NCBI GenBank assembly: GCA_041393395.1
Contig: JAWKKG010000002.1
Coordinates: forward strand, 1,054,001 to 1,118,000
DNA from: JAGQIB01 sp041393395
GTDB lineage: Bacteria; ARS69
DNA: 64,000 nucleotides
Direction of reading: 5' to 3'
A program made the position numbers and the translations under genes. The notes below the pieces were generated by a model. The model was not told the DNA's origin and did not search any database. It saw only the letters and a list, made by a program, of their open reading frames with translations. Shown in pieces: positions 1 through 7,855 of the stretch. Positions within the stretch are counted from its first letter, which is position 1; every line of letters starts with the position of its first letter.

Positions 1-2
1 TC

Positions 3-539
3 ACCCGATTCATCGGGTTCGAGATCCCGGGTCTCGGGTTCCTCGCCACGATCCTCTTCGTGCTGCTCGTGGGTGTCTTCGCTTCGAACATCATCGGGCG
101 AACCGTGATCGGCCGCGTGGAGCAGATGTTCTCGAAGGTCCCGCTCGTGAGCCGCATCTACATCGCCGTGAAGCAGATCGGCGAGGGCGTGATCGGCAAC
201 AAGAACCTGTTCGAGCGCGTGATCCTGTTCCAGTACCCGCGACCCGGGACCTGGGCGATCGGGTTCGTGACCTCGGAGCATCGCGGCAAGCTCGAGAGCA
301 AGACCGGAGTGCCGGTTCTTCACGTGTTCGTTCCCACCACGCCGAATCCCACCTCCGGCTTCCTCCTCTTCGTGCCCGCGAACGAGATCATCGATCTCGA
401 CATCTCGGTCGAGGATGGGTTGAAATTGGTCATCTCCGGGGGTGCGGTGACCCCCGGCACCGCGGACCTCGGGAACGCACCGGTCACGGTCGATCCCGCG
501 GATCTGAAGAGACCCGTCGAACCGATCGTCTCCGAGTAG
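3..539 (+). CDS. DUF502 family membrane protein (5' truncated by window edge)
   Basis: The reading frame is open from the first bases of the window, so the start lies outside it; a GTG at 60 is internal. The visible part begins with the Pro-Gly-Leu-Gly turn and a hydrophobic segment ending VGVFASNIIGR. It continues with the family pattern of an IY..VKQ motif and a soluble beta-rich C-terminal half containing P-T-T-P-N-P-T-S-G. This matches DUF502, a conserved membrane protein family of unknown function that usually has two N-terminal membrane segments; only the second is visible. Family assignment is from pattern recall; no function is claimed. The mgtE gene follows after 44 bases and may be co-transcribed. 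Confidence 0.8.
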   Translation, partial: TRFIGFEIPGLGFLATILFVLLVGVFASNIIGRTVIGRVEQMFSKVPLVSRIYIAVKQIGEGVIGNKNLFERVILFQYPRPGTWAIGFVTSEHRGKLESKTGVPVLHVFVPTTPNPTSGFLLFVPANEIIDLDISVEDGLKLVISGGAVTPGTADLGNAPVTVDPADLKRPVEPIVSE

Positions 540-583
540 CCGCCCCGCCCGGGTGGCCGCTGGCCCGGAGAGGGAGTGAGCCC

Positions 584-1936
584 GTGGAGACGCGCGACGA
601 AGAACTGATCCTGCGTCTCCGGGAGGTTCTCGCCCAGGCTCCGCCGGGTGCGGCGGAGCTCGAGGAGCTCGCCCGGGTCGATCCCGCGGATCTCGCGGCG
701 GCCGCCCGTCAGCTGGAAGACGGGCAGACGGTCCTCCTCCTCAAGTCGATGCCGGAAGACGTCTCGGCCGAGGTCCTCGCGCACCTCGACGAGGACGTCC
801 GGGAGCCCGTGCTCGAGCTCCTCACGCCGCGCGAGATCGCGGACGTCGTCGAGGAGATGGACTCGGACGACGCGGCGGACGTCCTCGCGGAGCTGGAGGA
901 GGACAAGGCCGGCGAGGTCGTGGATCTCCTCGGGGCGGAGGATCGCGAGGAGATGGCGCGTCTCCTCGCGTACCCGGAGGACTCCGCGGGCGGCATCATG
1001 CAGCTCGAGGTCGTCGCGGTGCGCGATCACCGGAACGTCGCGCGCACGGAGCAGAAGATCCGCGAGCTGTACGGCGAGGTGAAGGAGGACTTCTACTACG
1101 TCTACGTCGTGGATCGCGATCAGCGTCTGGTGGGTCGCATCCCGCTGCCGCGCCTGATCCTCGCGAAGCCCGAGACCAGCGTTCGGGACATCATGGAGGA
1201 CACGCCCTGGGCGCAGGCCGAGATGGATCAGCAGGAGGTCGCGCAGCTCTTCCAGAAGTACGACATCCTGTCGCTGCCGGTCGTCGATCGTGAGCACCAC
1301 CTGATCGGGCGCATCACGGTCGACGACATCGTGGACGTCATCCAGGAAGAGGCCGAAGAGGACTACGCGAGCCTGGCCGGCACCGGCGACGAGGAGTTTC
1401 TCGAACCCTCCGTGCTGCGTCGGGCCGCGATCCGCCTCCCGTGGCTCGTGACCGGACTCGCGGGTGGCGTGCTCTCGGCGCTCGTGCTCTCGCGCTTCGA
1501 GGGGAACCTGCGCGAGGTGATCGCGCTCGCGTTCTTCGTTCCCGTGATCACGGCCATGGGAGGAAACGTCGCGATCCAGTCGAGCGCCGTGATGGTCCGC
1601 GGTCTCGCCACCGGCGAGATCGACGCCCGCGACGCGATCTCGCGTCTCGCGCGGGAGGTCGGAGTCTCGGTGATCACCGGGGTGGTGTGCGCCGCGTTGA
1701 TCTTCACGGTGGCCTGGCTGTGGTCGGGGGACTTCCGCCTCGGCACCGTGGTCGGCGCCTCGATGATGTGCGTCGTGTTGATTTCGACCTCCGTGGGTGC
1801 GCTCGTGCCGCTCGCGCTGGATCGCGCGCACATCGATCCGGCTCTCGCCACCGGGCCGTTCGTCACGACCTCGAACGACATCCTCGGGATCCTCATCTAC
1901 CTGTCGCTCGCGACCTGGCTCTTCTCGACGACCTGA
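584..1936 (+). CDS. mgtE: Magnesium transporter MgtE
   Basis: A 450-residue Mg2+ channel/transporter of the inner membrane. The start is GTG at 584, with GGAGAGGG about 9 bases upstream. Residues 1 to about 130 form the acidic helical N domain (many EE/DD pairs, as in MgtE Mg2+ sensing). Two CBS domains follow at about 135-265, ending at IVDVIQEEAEEDYASLAG. The last 170 residues hold about five membrane segments with the family pore-region signature MGGNVAIQS and the terminal DPALATGPFVTT..DILGILIY. Length is normal for the family. In known MgtE proteins the cytosolic domains close the pore when Mg2+ is high; that is family knowledge, not seen here. Confidence 0.96.
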   Translation: METRDEELILRLREVLAQAPPGAAELEELARVDPADLAAAARQLEDGQTVLLLKSMPEDVSAEVLAHLDEDVREPVLELLTPREIADVVEEMDSDDAADVLAELEEDKAGEVVDLLGAEDREEMARLLAYPEDSAGGIMQLEVVAVRDHRNVARTEQKIRELYGEVKEDFYYVYVVDRDQRLVGRIPLPRLILAKPETSVRDIMEDTPWAQAEMDQQEVAQLFQKYDILSLPVVDREHHLIGRITVDDIVDVIQEEAEEDYASLAGTGDEEFLEPSVLRRAAIRLPWLVTGLAGGVLSALVLSRFEGNLREVIALAFFVPVITAMGGNVAIQSSAVMVRGLATGEIDARDAISRLAREVGVSVITGVVCAALIFTVAWLWSGDFRLGTVVGASMMCVVLISTSVGALVPLALDRAHIDPALATGPFVTTSNDILGILIYLSLATWLFSTT

Positions 1937-1974
1937 CCGGCCGGCCTCCCGCCCCCCCCCGGCCCCGCGCGGTT

Positions 1975-1999
1975 GCCGGCCCGTCCCCGCCGCGGGCCG
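1975..1999 (+). terminator. Hairpin downstream of mgtE
   Basis: A perfect 8-bp inverted repeat, CCGGCCCG and CGGGCCGG, separated by 9 bases and starting about 38 bases after the mgtE stop. It lacks a T-tract. It could end the mgtE transcript or merely slow polymerase. Confidence 0.4.
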
Positions 2000-2060
2000 G
2001 GTCGCGGATCCGTCAATTCGTGACTATGGTGGAATCCGGCCGCTGACGCGGCCCACGGTT

Positions 2061-2097
2061 CGGCCTCGGCGAGGCCGCTGTCCCCCGGGATCGGGGG
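2061..2097 (+). promoter_or_regulatory. Two tandem hairpins in the leader of the 2139 gene
   Basis: CGGCCTC/GAGGCCG with a 3-base loop is followed 4 bases later by CCCCCG/CGGGGG with a 4-base loop. Both lie just upstream of the small secreted protein gene and its downstream sigma54 activator. The sequence does not show whether they act as a structured leader or as further terminators for mgtE. A TATGGT at 2024-2029 could be a -10 box, but no convincing -35 is present. Confidence 0.3.
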
Positions 2098-2138
2098 CCC
2101 TCCCGTCCGCGATCCCGCCATCCGAAAGGTGGTCGATC

Positions 2139-2441
2139 ATGGACTCGAAGAGGTCCGTGTGGCTGGCCGCGCTCGCCGCCGCCGGTCTGCTCCTCATTCC
2201 CCATCCCGCCGCTCACGCCGATCGCCTGCCGACCCGTCTGGCCGGCGAGAACAATCTCGAGAGCGATCCGTGGCGCCCCGACCGGAACGATCCGGGTCGT
2301 GCCCTGTACTCGTCCGATCCGACCTCGGGCATCGTGGACCCGGCCGCTGCGGCCGACGTTCGGGCCGAGCGGGAGTGGCGTCAGGCCTTCCTGCGCTTCG
2401 TCCTTCGGATGATCGCGTTCCGCTTCGGGGGGATGATCTGA
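2139..2441 (+). CDS. Small secreted protein of unknown function
   Basis: A 100-residue protein starting at ATG 2139, with GAAAGGTGG just upstream. It has an N-terminal signal peptide (Lys-Arg, then hydrophobic LAALAAAGLLLI, cleavage likely after AHA-D). The mature part is polar, with LESDPWRPDRNDPGRALYS, and ends in a short hydrophobic segment FLRFVLRMIAFRFGG. I do not recognise a family. Its stop overlaps the start of the sigma54 activator gene (TGATG), so the two are translationally coupled and the small protein may relate to the signal that activator responds to; this is inference from position only. Confidence 0.7.
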   Translation: MDSKRSVWLAALAAAGLLLIPHPAAHADRLPTRLAGENNLESDPWRPDRNDPGRALYSSDPTSGIVDPAAAADVRAEREWRQAFLRFVLRMIAFRFGGMI

Positions 2442-4753
2442 TGCAGGCCGGAACCTCCCTGCGGTTCCGGGAAACCGTGGAGCGCGCTCACGCCGAGCGC
2501 GCTGCCGGGGACTATCGAACCGCCATTCACGAGTACACGAACGCACTCGTTTCCCGGGGAGACGATCTCTCCCCGGAAGAGGAAGCCGATCTCCGCGTGC
2601 GCATCGCGGAGTGCTTCCTGGAGTTCGGGGACACCGATTCCGCGACGACGGCGATCGCACCGGCCGAGGAGCTGGAGGACTCGCTGTCTGCGATCGGGCG
2701 CGGCGCGATCCGCACGCTGCGCGCGCGGCTCGAGCTCTACGCCGGCCGCGTGCAGGCGGCCGCGGTCGCGGCGAACGACGCCTTCGAGTCCCTGCGGGGA
2801 ACGGGGGAGAATCTGCTCGTGGCACGTGCGTTGACGTGCCGCGCGCACGCGGCGCGACAGCTCGGCCGGCTGGCCGACGCGCGCGACGACTATGCCGACG
2901 CGATGGCGGCGGCGCGGCGCGCGGACGACGAGCACGAGGTCGGTCTCGCCGCCTCGCATCTCGGTTCGCTGCTGTGGCTGAGCGGGCGCTACGTGGAAGC
3001 GCGCGAGTGGCACCGTCGCGCGGTGCGGCACCACGAGACGAGCGGAAGCGAGAGTCGCATCGCGCGCGACCTCTTCGCGCTCGGGATCGACGAGACCTGG
3101 GCCGGCGACTGGGCACAGGCCGACGCGACGTTCGCGCGCGGACTCGAGCGCGCGGAGCGCGGCGGCGACGCGTGGCTTACGGCCGTGACCCGGATCGCGC
3201 AGGCGCGGCTCGCGCTGTGGCGCGGCGAGGATCCTCGCGGTGCTCTCGAAGACGCCCGCGAACGCGTGGAAGCGGATGGCTCCGATCACGACCTCGTGGT
3301 CATCGGCCAGCTCCTGGGTGAGGCAGCGATCGCGCGGGGCGACTGGACGGAAGCGGTCCGGGTGCTCCGGGCGGCGCAGGAACGCGCGCGCCGGTCAGCG
3401 CCCGAAGGCGAAGCGGCGCTCGACACCGCCTGGCGTCTCGCGGTCGCCGAGGATGCTTTGCACGGGGCAACGTCGCGGCTGGCGGACGACCTCGCGACGA
3501 TCGTGGCCACGGCCGCGTCGCGGGGCTACGCCATCACCGAGATCATGGCGCGGCGGGAATACGGACTCGCGTTGCTCGAGCGAGGCCGCGTCGACGAGGC
3601 GCGACGTCACGTCGAGCAGTCGCTCGAACACGCTCGGATGCTCGGGCTGCCGTTCGAGGTCGCGCGCGGCCAGCTCGCCCTCGGGCGACTCGTCGTCGAG
3701 ACGGCGGAACCGGTCAAGGCGGCTCCCGTGCTTCGTGATGCGATCGAGGGCTTCCGGGCGCTCGGCGCCTCGCGCGAGACGGCGGCGGCCACGGAGCTGC
3801 TCGCGGTGTCGACCGGCGAGTCGCCGGCCGAGCTCGCGACCGGCGATCCGTTCGCGGTGATCGCCACCGGCGCCGACGTGTTGAAGGAAGCGATCGAGCG
3901 TGCCCGCCGCATCGCACCGTCCAATATCCCGGTGCTCGTCACCGGTGAGACGGGCACCGGCAAGGAACTCTTCGCCCGGGCGATCCATCGCGCGAGCTCG
4001 CGCGCGGATCATCCGTTCCTGGCCGTGAACTGCGCGGCCCTGTCGGAGACGTTGCTGGAATCGGAGCTGTTCGGGCACGAGCGCGGCTCGTTCACCGGCG
4101 CGGAGCGTCGCAAGATCGGCATCTTCGAGGCGGCCGAGGGCGGCACCGTGTTCCTGGACGAGATCGGAAAGGCGCCCGTTTCCCTCCAGGCGAAGCTCCT
4201 GCGAGTCCTCGATACGGGCGAAGTGCGTCGAGTCGGCGGGATCGAGGCGATTCACGTGAACGTGCGCATCGTCGCCGCGACGAATCGCGATCTGGATGAG
4301 CTCGTCCGCCACGAGGGATTCCTTCCGGACCTGCTCTACCGGCTGCGCGGGTTCGAGATCCGCGTGGCTCCGTTGCGTGAGCGCACCGGCGACGTGGCGC
4401 TGCTGTTCGAGCGCTTTGCGCGTCGTCCGGCGTCGAACGCGGCGCGCGAGGTGCTCGATCGCTATGACTGGCCGGGGAACGTGCGGGAGATCCGCAACCT
4501 CGCGGAGAGTGCGGCGTTCCTGACTCCCGGTCGTGGTCCCATTCCGGTGGATGCGTTGCCGGATCGCGTGCGGGAGCCTCACCGGGCGGCTCTCGGTCGG
4601 GCGAAGCTCGCGGATACGGAGAAGGCCGCGGTGCTGCGCGCGCTCGCGCAGGCCGGCGGCAATCGATCCCGCGCGGCCCGTGCGCTCGGGATCTCGCGGC
4701 AGACGCTGTACACCAAGATCTCGAAGTTCGGAATCGCGCGCGACGCAGCCTAG
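2441..4753 (+). CDS. Sigma54-dependent transcriptional activator with TPR sensor region
   Basis: A 770-residue bacterial enhancer-binding protein. Residues 1 to about 440 are Ala/Arg-rich helical repeats of TPR type and replace a receiver or GAF sensor. The central AAA+ domain (about 470-700) has Walker A GETGTGKE at about 502, the sigma54-contacting loop GSFTGA at about 549 (Ser for Ala in the usual GAFTGA), Walker B GTVFLDEIG at about 568 and a WPGNVRE motif. The C-terminus is a Fis-type helix-turn-helix (GNRSRAARALGISRQTLY). Such proteins bind upstream enhancers and remodel sigma54-RNA polymerase. The start ATG 2441 overlaps the preceding stop. The downstream gap holds a sigma54-type promoter preceded by two dyads, so this protein is the obvious candidate regulator of that promoter. 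The TPR region suggests a protein ligand or partner. Confidence 0.93.
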   Translation: MQAGTSLRFRETVERAHAERAAGDYRTAIHEYTNALVSRGDDLSPEEEADLRVRIAECFLEFGDTDSATTAIAPAEELEDSLSAIGRGAIRTLRARLELYAGRVQAAAVAANDAFESLRGTGENLLVARALTCRAHAARQLGRLADARDDYADAMAAARRADDEHEVGLAASHLGSLLWLSGRYVEAREWHRRAVRHHETSGSESRIARDLFALGIDETWAGDWAQADATFARGLERAERGGDAWLTAVTRIAQARLALWRGEDPRGALEDARERVEADGSDHDLVVIGQLLGEAAIARGDWTEAVRVLRAAQERARRSAPEGEAALDTAWRLAVAEDALHGATSRLADDLATIVATAASRGYAITEIMARREYGLALLERGRVDEARRHVEQSLEHARMLGLPFEVARGQLALGRLVVETAEPVKAAPVLRDAIEGFRALGASRETAAATELLAVSTGESPAELATGDPFAVIATGADVLKEAIERARRIAPSNIPVLVTGETGTGKELFARAIHRASSRADHPFLAVNCAALSETLLESELFGHERGSFTGAERRKIGIFEAAEGGTVFLDEIGKAPVSLQAKLLRVLDTGEVRRVGGIEAIHVNVRIVAATNRDLDELVRHEGFLPDLLYRLRGFEIRVAPLRERTGDVALLFERFARRPASNAAREVLDRYDWPGNVREIRNLAESAAFLTPGRGPIPVDALPDRVREPHRAALGRAKLADTEKAAVLRALAQAGGNRSRAARALGISRQTLYTKISKFGIARDAA

Positions 4754-4781
4754 TGCCCGCCGGGTAGTCCTCGAGGGCACT
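4752..4781 (+). terminator. Inverted repeat after the sigma54 activator gene
   Basis: AGTGCCC and GGGCACT pair perfectly over 7 bp around a 16-base loop, starting on the stop codon of the activator gene. There is no T-tract, so this is a weak terminator call. Confidence 0.35.
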
Positions 4782-4954
4782 CGTGATTCCGGAGGACGGG
4801 CTCCCTGCGACGGGAGGGCGAGCGCACGTCAGGGCGTTCGCTGAAACGAGCGGGCGGGACCGGGGGCGACCACCTCCTCGGACCGCCCGCTTCGTGCGTC
4901 GGGTCGACGCGTCGGCGTCGGGTCGCAGAATCTCCTCCATTCGATCGAGAGAAC

Positions 4955-5005
4955 CGTCGCGCGTCGTCGTCGATGCGTGGATCGACGACGGACGTCCGCG
5001 CGACG
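4955..5005. promoter_or_regulatory. Nested dyad, candidate enhancer site
   Basis: The inner perfect dyad GTCGTCGAT (4966-4974) / ATCGACGAC (4981-4989) sits inside an outer perfect dyad CGTCGCGCG (4955-4963) / CGCGCGACG (4997-5005). Its centre is about 170 bp upstream of the -24 element at 5148. Enhancers for sigma54 activators are usually dyads about 80-200 bp upstream, so position and symmetry fit. Binding by the neighbouring activator is inference. Confidence 0.45.
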
Positions 5006-5015
5006 TTGACACGTT

Positions 5016-5030
5016 GTCCAGGAACTGGAC
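5016..5030. promoter_or_regulatory. Second dyad, candidate enhancer site
   Basis: GTCCAG and CTGGAC form a perfect 6-bp dyad with a 3-base spacer, centred about 126 bp upstream of the -24 element of the sigma54-type promoter. It is close to the larger dyad at 4955-5005 but of different sequence, so it may be a second half-site for the same activator or a site for another protein. Confidence 0.35.
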
Positions 5031-5147
5031 GCTTTGCGCGCACTCCCGCCCGGGAACGAGCGAGGGACCGCGCGCGGCAAGCCCGTGAATACGATCTCGC
5101 GGCTCCGAGAACGCGGAATCACGCTTCCTGCTCCGGCGTCGCGGAGC

Positions 5148-5164
5148 TGGCACGCACCATGCTT
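5148..5164 (+). promoter_or_regulatory. Sigma54 (-24/-12) promoter
   Basis: TGGCACG, 4 bases, then ATGCT gives the diagnostic GG-N10-GC spacing (GG at 5149-5150, GC at 5161-5162). It differs from the consensus TGGCACG-N4-TTGCW at one position. It is intergenic, points right, and lies 395 bases after a sigma54 activator gene. The expected transcription start is near 5174. Confidence 0.65.
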
Positions 5165-5173
5165 TGTATCCGT

Positions 5174-5540
5174 GGCGTCCGTTGCTCGCGACGGATCCGA
5201 CCCCTGACCCGGTCGGCACAGGAATCACATTCGGGGAACGATGGACAGCGCTCCGGGGAGAGGGGCGGTCTCGACGACCTTCGGGAAGCGGGCCGCTCCT
5301 CCGCCGTCCTTCTCATCGGTGAGCCGGTGGGCCCGGGCTGTCCTCGGGAGTGCGATTCCCTCCCTTCGTGGGAACGCCGGGTCGTCGTCAATTACCAGGG
5401 GAGCGAACGGGGTCGGACTCCGAAAACGAGGAAAGGGCCGCTCGGGAGCGTCGGCGTCGGGGACTCGCGAACCTGACTCGGCGCTGCCCGGGACTTCCGC
5501 TGGGTGTCCGGGGCGCGGGGGGAAACCCCTCGCGCCCTTC
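5174..5540 (+). ncRNA. Candidate sigma54-dependent small RNA or long leader
   Basis: This is the stretch between the sigma54-type promoter and the strong hairpin ending at 5537, about 365 nt. Near its 5' end TCCGT/ACGGA can form a small stem around 5180-5200. Open frames exist in several phases because of GC content, but they are Arg/Ser/Pro-rich and none has convincing coding character (the best start, ATG 5241, reads past the hairpin). It could be a small RNA like the sigma54-driven Qrr RNAs that sit beside luxO, or the leader of the gene at 5644. The remainder of the 4754-5643 gap holds the two dyads and no gene I can support. Confidence 0.35.
5511..5537 (+). terminator. Strong 12-bp hairpin with AAA loop
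   Basis: Positions 5511-5522 (GGGCGCGGGGGG) pair with 5526-5537 (CCCCTCGCGCCC) with a single G-T wobble and a 3-base AAA loop, followed by TTCCC. It is the strongest hairpin in this gap. It fits a factor-independent terminator for a transcript from the sigma54-type promoter, although the T-tract is only two bases. Confidence 0.5.
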
Positions 5541-5643
5541 CCGCGTGGCGCAGGTCGATGGGGCGACGAGAATTCCTCGGGATGACGCGGCGAGCGCGCG
5601 GTACCATGGGAGCGCGACTCCGATTCCCCTGAGGAGCCTCTCG

Positions 5644-6618
5644 ATGCGTTGCACGACTCTTCTCACGTCGTTCGCGGTGGTCTTGTCCGCGCTGCCCGCC
5701 GCGGCCGATCCCGGCGCGATCGACGGGGAGCTCTTCGCCCGGATCTCCACGAGCCTGACACCGGACTCCGAAGGTGTCGTGGCCGTGCCGGGTCCATTCG
5801 CGATCCTCGCCGGCACGCAGGTCGCCATCTACGTGCCGGACGCAGGCGGGATCCTGGTGGTGGAAGGAGAGCGGATCCTGCATCACTTCGCCGTGCGGGC
5901 CGAGCCGCCGATCTCCGACCTCGCCGCGAGCGACGAACTCCTGGTGGCGGGTCGCCGCCTTCCGCCGACCGGTTCGGAGACGATCGAGCTGAACGCGTTC
6001 GACCTCGCGAGCGGGGACGCGATCCCGCTCGTCCGCTCGTCGAATCCGTACCTGCGGGTCGGGGTCGGCGAGGGCGAGGACTTGTGGCAGGTCGTCGTGG
6101 AAGGAACGCTCGTCGGCGTCTACCATCCGCCGTCCGCCGCGACGTTTCCGCTCTGGGATGCGAAATCGGGCCCCGTTGCCGGATCGGAACAGATGTCGCG
6201 GGTGCGGGCGGGCGTGGGGCTGCGCGCCGGCATCTGGGTGCCGTCGCCCGACGGGAAGATCGAGCGCAAGGTGCGCGGACGAACGGAGCCGTTCGCGTCG
6301 GCGGCCGCCAGCGTGTTCGTGGGCGGTGTCGACGCGGCGACCTGCGTGGTGCTGGAGCCCGCGGACGGAGACCCCGCCGGCGGCGCCTGGGATGTGCCGC
6401 GCGAGTTGACGATCCACGTGCTCCAGAAAGATGCCGCGCCGATCACGCGGCGACTGCGGTCGATCGACGACGACGCTCCGCCCGCGAAACGCTACGTGAC
6501 CGAGGGAAGGCCGGTGCGCGTCGTCGACGGCCGGCTGTACTGGCTCCAGGTCGACGGCGACCATGTGGAGATCCGGGTGGCGCCGGTCCCGAACCCCGCG
6601 ACGTCGGACGGCCCGTGA
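5644..6618 (+). CDS. Secreted or periplasmic protein of unknown function
   Basis: 324 residues. The start is ATG 5644, preceded by GAGGAG at 5633-5638. A signal peptide is clear (MRCTTLLTSFAVVLSALPAAA, cleavage likely before DPGAIDG). The mature protein alternates short beta-strands with GxxL/V turns and looks beta-rich, possibly propeller-like, but I recognise no family. A TACCAT at 5602-5607 could be a -10 box without a visible -35. Its stop overlaps the recO start by GTGA, so it heads a coupled run with recO and the DUF3465-like gene. Confidence 0.75.
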   Translation: MRCTTLLTSFAVVLSALPAAADPGAIDGELFARISTSLTPDSEGVVAVPGPFAILAGTQVAIYVPDAGGILVVEGERILHHFAVRAEPPISDLAASDELLVAGRRLPPTGSETIELNAFDLASGDAIPLVRSSNPYLRVGVGEGEDLWQVVVEGTLVGVYHPPSAATFPLWDAKSGPVAGSEQMSRVRAGVGLRAGIWVPSPDGKIERKVRGRTEPFASAAASVFVGGVDAATCVVLEPADGDPAGGAWDVPRELTIHVLQKDAAPITRRLRSIDDDAPPAKRYVTEGRPVRVVDGRLYWLQVDGDHVEIRVAPVPNPATSDGP

Positions 6619-7403
6619 GCCATCTCGACAGCGAGGCGTTCGTTCTGCGCCACGTTCGCCAGGGCGAGACGTCCCACGTCGTCACCCTGTTCGCGCGGAG
6701 CGGCGGAAAGGTCGCGGTGCTCGCGAAGGGCAGCCGGAAGCCGGGCAGCCGGTTCGGCGCGGGGCTCGACCTGTTCAATCTCACCCGGATCCGCTACCGG
6801 CCGCGACCGAATCGCGATCTCGTGTTTCTCGACGCCTGTGAGCTCGCTCGAGACTTCGGATGTCTCGCCCGCGACGTGTTCGGCTACGCCGCCGCCGCCG
6901 TGTGCGCGGAGCTCGTGGATCGCGTCGTGCCGGAAGGTGCGGACTCGGACGAGATCTTCGATCTCCTGCACGCGGCCTTCGACGCGCTCGCGACGACGGT
7001 CCCGTTGCCCCCGGGAGAGGAAATGCGTGCCGTGGCGCTCTGCGTCGCGTTCCAGATGAAGCTCGCGGACTGTCTCGGCATCGCGCCCGAGCTCACGGCC
7101 TGCGTGGCGTGCGGAGAAGCGGATCTCTCCGGCGCCGGCGCGCTCTCGCCGGGACGCGGCGGCTTGCTCTGTCGTCGCTGCCGGGCGGCCGAGGGGGGAC
7201 GTCGTCTCGGCGTGGAGACGATCGGGTTCCTGCGCGAATCGCTGTTCGGCGAGCTCTCGGCGCCGTTGCTGGCGCCCCGCGCGCCCGCCCGCGGTCTGCT
7301 GCTCGAAGCCCGCTCGGCCCTCGACTCGCTGTTCGAGTATCACCATCACGGCCATCCGGGACAGCTGCGGGCCCGACGTTTCCTCGACGAGCTCTGGCGA
7401 TGA
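6615..7403 (+). CDS. recO: DNA repair protein RecO
   Basis: 262 residues. RecO acts in the RecFOR pathway, displacing SSB and annealing or loading RecA on gapped DNA. The N-terminal OB-fold shows the family opening EAFVLRHVRQGETSHVVTLFARSGGKVAVLAKGSRKPGSR. The helical C-terminal part carries the zinc site as CVACG and CRRC about 40 residues apart. Length is normal. The GTG start at 6615 overlaps the previous stop (GTGA), and the gene's own stop overlaps the next start (ATGA), so it is translationally coupled on both sides. Confidence 0.93.
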   Translation: MSHLDSEAFVLRHVRQGETSHVVTLFARSGGKVAVLAKGSRKPGSRFGAGLDLFNLTRIRYRPRPNRDLVFLDACELARDFGCLARDVFGYAAAAVCAELVDRVVPEGADSDEIFDLLHAAFDALATTVPLPPGEEMRAVALCVAFQMKLADCLGIAPELTACVACGEADLSGAGALSPGRGGLLCRRCRAAEGGRRLGVETIGFLRESLFGELSAPLLAPRAPARGLLLEARSALDSLFEYHHHGHPGQLRARRFLDELWR

Positions 7404-7855
7404 TCGGTCCCCGGACACGCAAGCAGCGTCAGCGTTACCTGCGGCACAAGGTCATCGCGATCGTCGCGACGTTCGTACTCGGTTACGGGCTGTTCCGCTT
7501 CCTGTTCCCGGTGGGGCAGCGGGAAGCGTTCGAGGGACTCGAGTCCCTCGTGCTCCGCTCGCCCGCGCGCGCATTCGAGGAGCGGGTGAGCGGTGAGATG
7601 GTGCACGCCGTCGCCGTGGTCGAGGCCGCGCCCACCGACTCGGTCCCCGGCTGGCAGGTCCGCGCACTGGATGGCCATCCGTTCGCGATCGTCGACGTTC
7701 CCGGCGACTTCCGGGCGGAGCCCGGCGACACGATCGTGGTGCGCGGTTCCTACGAATGGAACACGCGCGGCGGGATCGTCGATCCGAAAGGCACCGGGCC
7801 GGACTCCGAAGGAGGAGTCCGGCCCGGATTCGTCCGCCGGCGCGGTGAGGGCTAG
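7400..7855 (+). CDS. DUF3465-like membrane-anchored protein
   Basis: 151 residues. The N-terminus is basic (TRKQRQRYLRHK) followed by one membrane segment (VIAIVATFVLGYGLFRFLF). The rest resembles the OB-like DUF3465 family: VSGEMVHAVAVV, a strand pair, then GDTIVVRGSYEWNTRGGIVDPKG, which recalls the family's YEWN-x-KGG motif. Function is unknown in that family. The last 20 codons encode a perfect 14-bp DNA inverted repeat, and the stop overlaps the stop of the convergent beta-helix gene by 4 bases (CTAG). Confidence 0.7.
   Translation: MIGPRTRKQRQRYLRHKVIAIVATFVLGYGLFRFLFPVGQREAFEGLESLVLRSPARAFEERVSGEMVHAVAVVEAAPTDSVPGWQVRALDGHPFAIVDVPGDFRAEPGDTIVVRGSYEWNTRGGIVDPKGTGPDSEGGVRPGFVRRRGEG
7794..7827. 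terminator. 14-bp perfect hairpin inside the 3' end of a coding sequence
   Basis: CCGGGCCGGACTCC (7794-7807) and GGAGTCCGGCCCGG (7814-7827) are perfect reverse complements with a 6-base loop. The hairpin lies within the last codons of the DUF3465-like gene and between two convergent genes. It probably acts as a bidirectional terminator despite having no T-tract on either side. Confidence 0.55.

Noticed and set aside
16..33. A tRNA T-arm-like sequence (GGTTCGAGATCCCGG)
   Set aside because: It is in the coding frame of the DUF502 gene and no acceptor or anticodon stem can be drawn around it.
2819..2835. TGGCACG-N4-TTGAC, sigma54-like
   Set aside because: It is within the activator's coding sequence and lacks the GC of the -12 element.
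5241..5585. A 114-codon open frame in the gap after the first sigma54 activator
   Set aside because: GGGGA is upstream of its ATG, but the product is Ser/Gly/Arg/Pro-rich without a domain and reads through the strong hairpin at 5511-5537.
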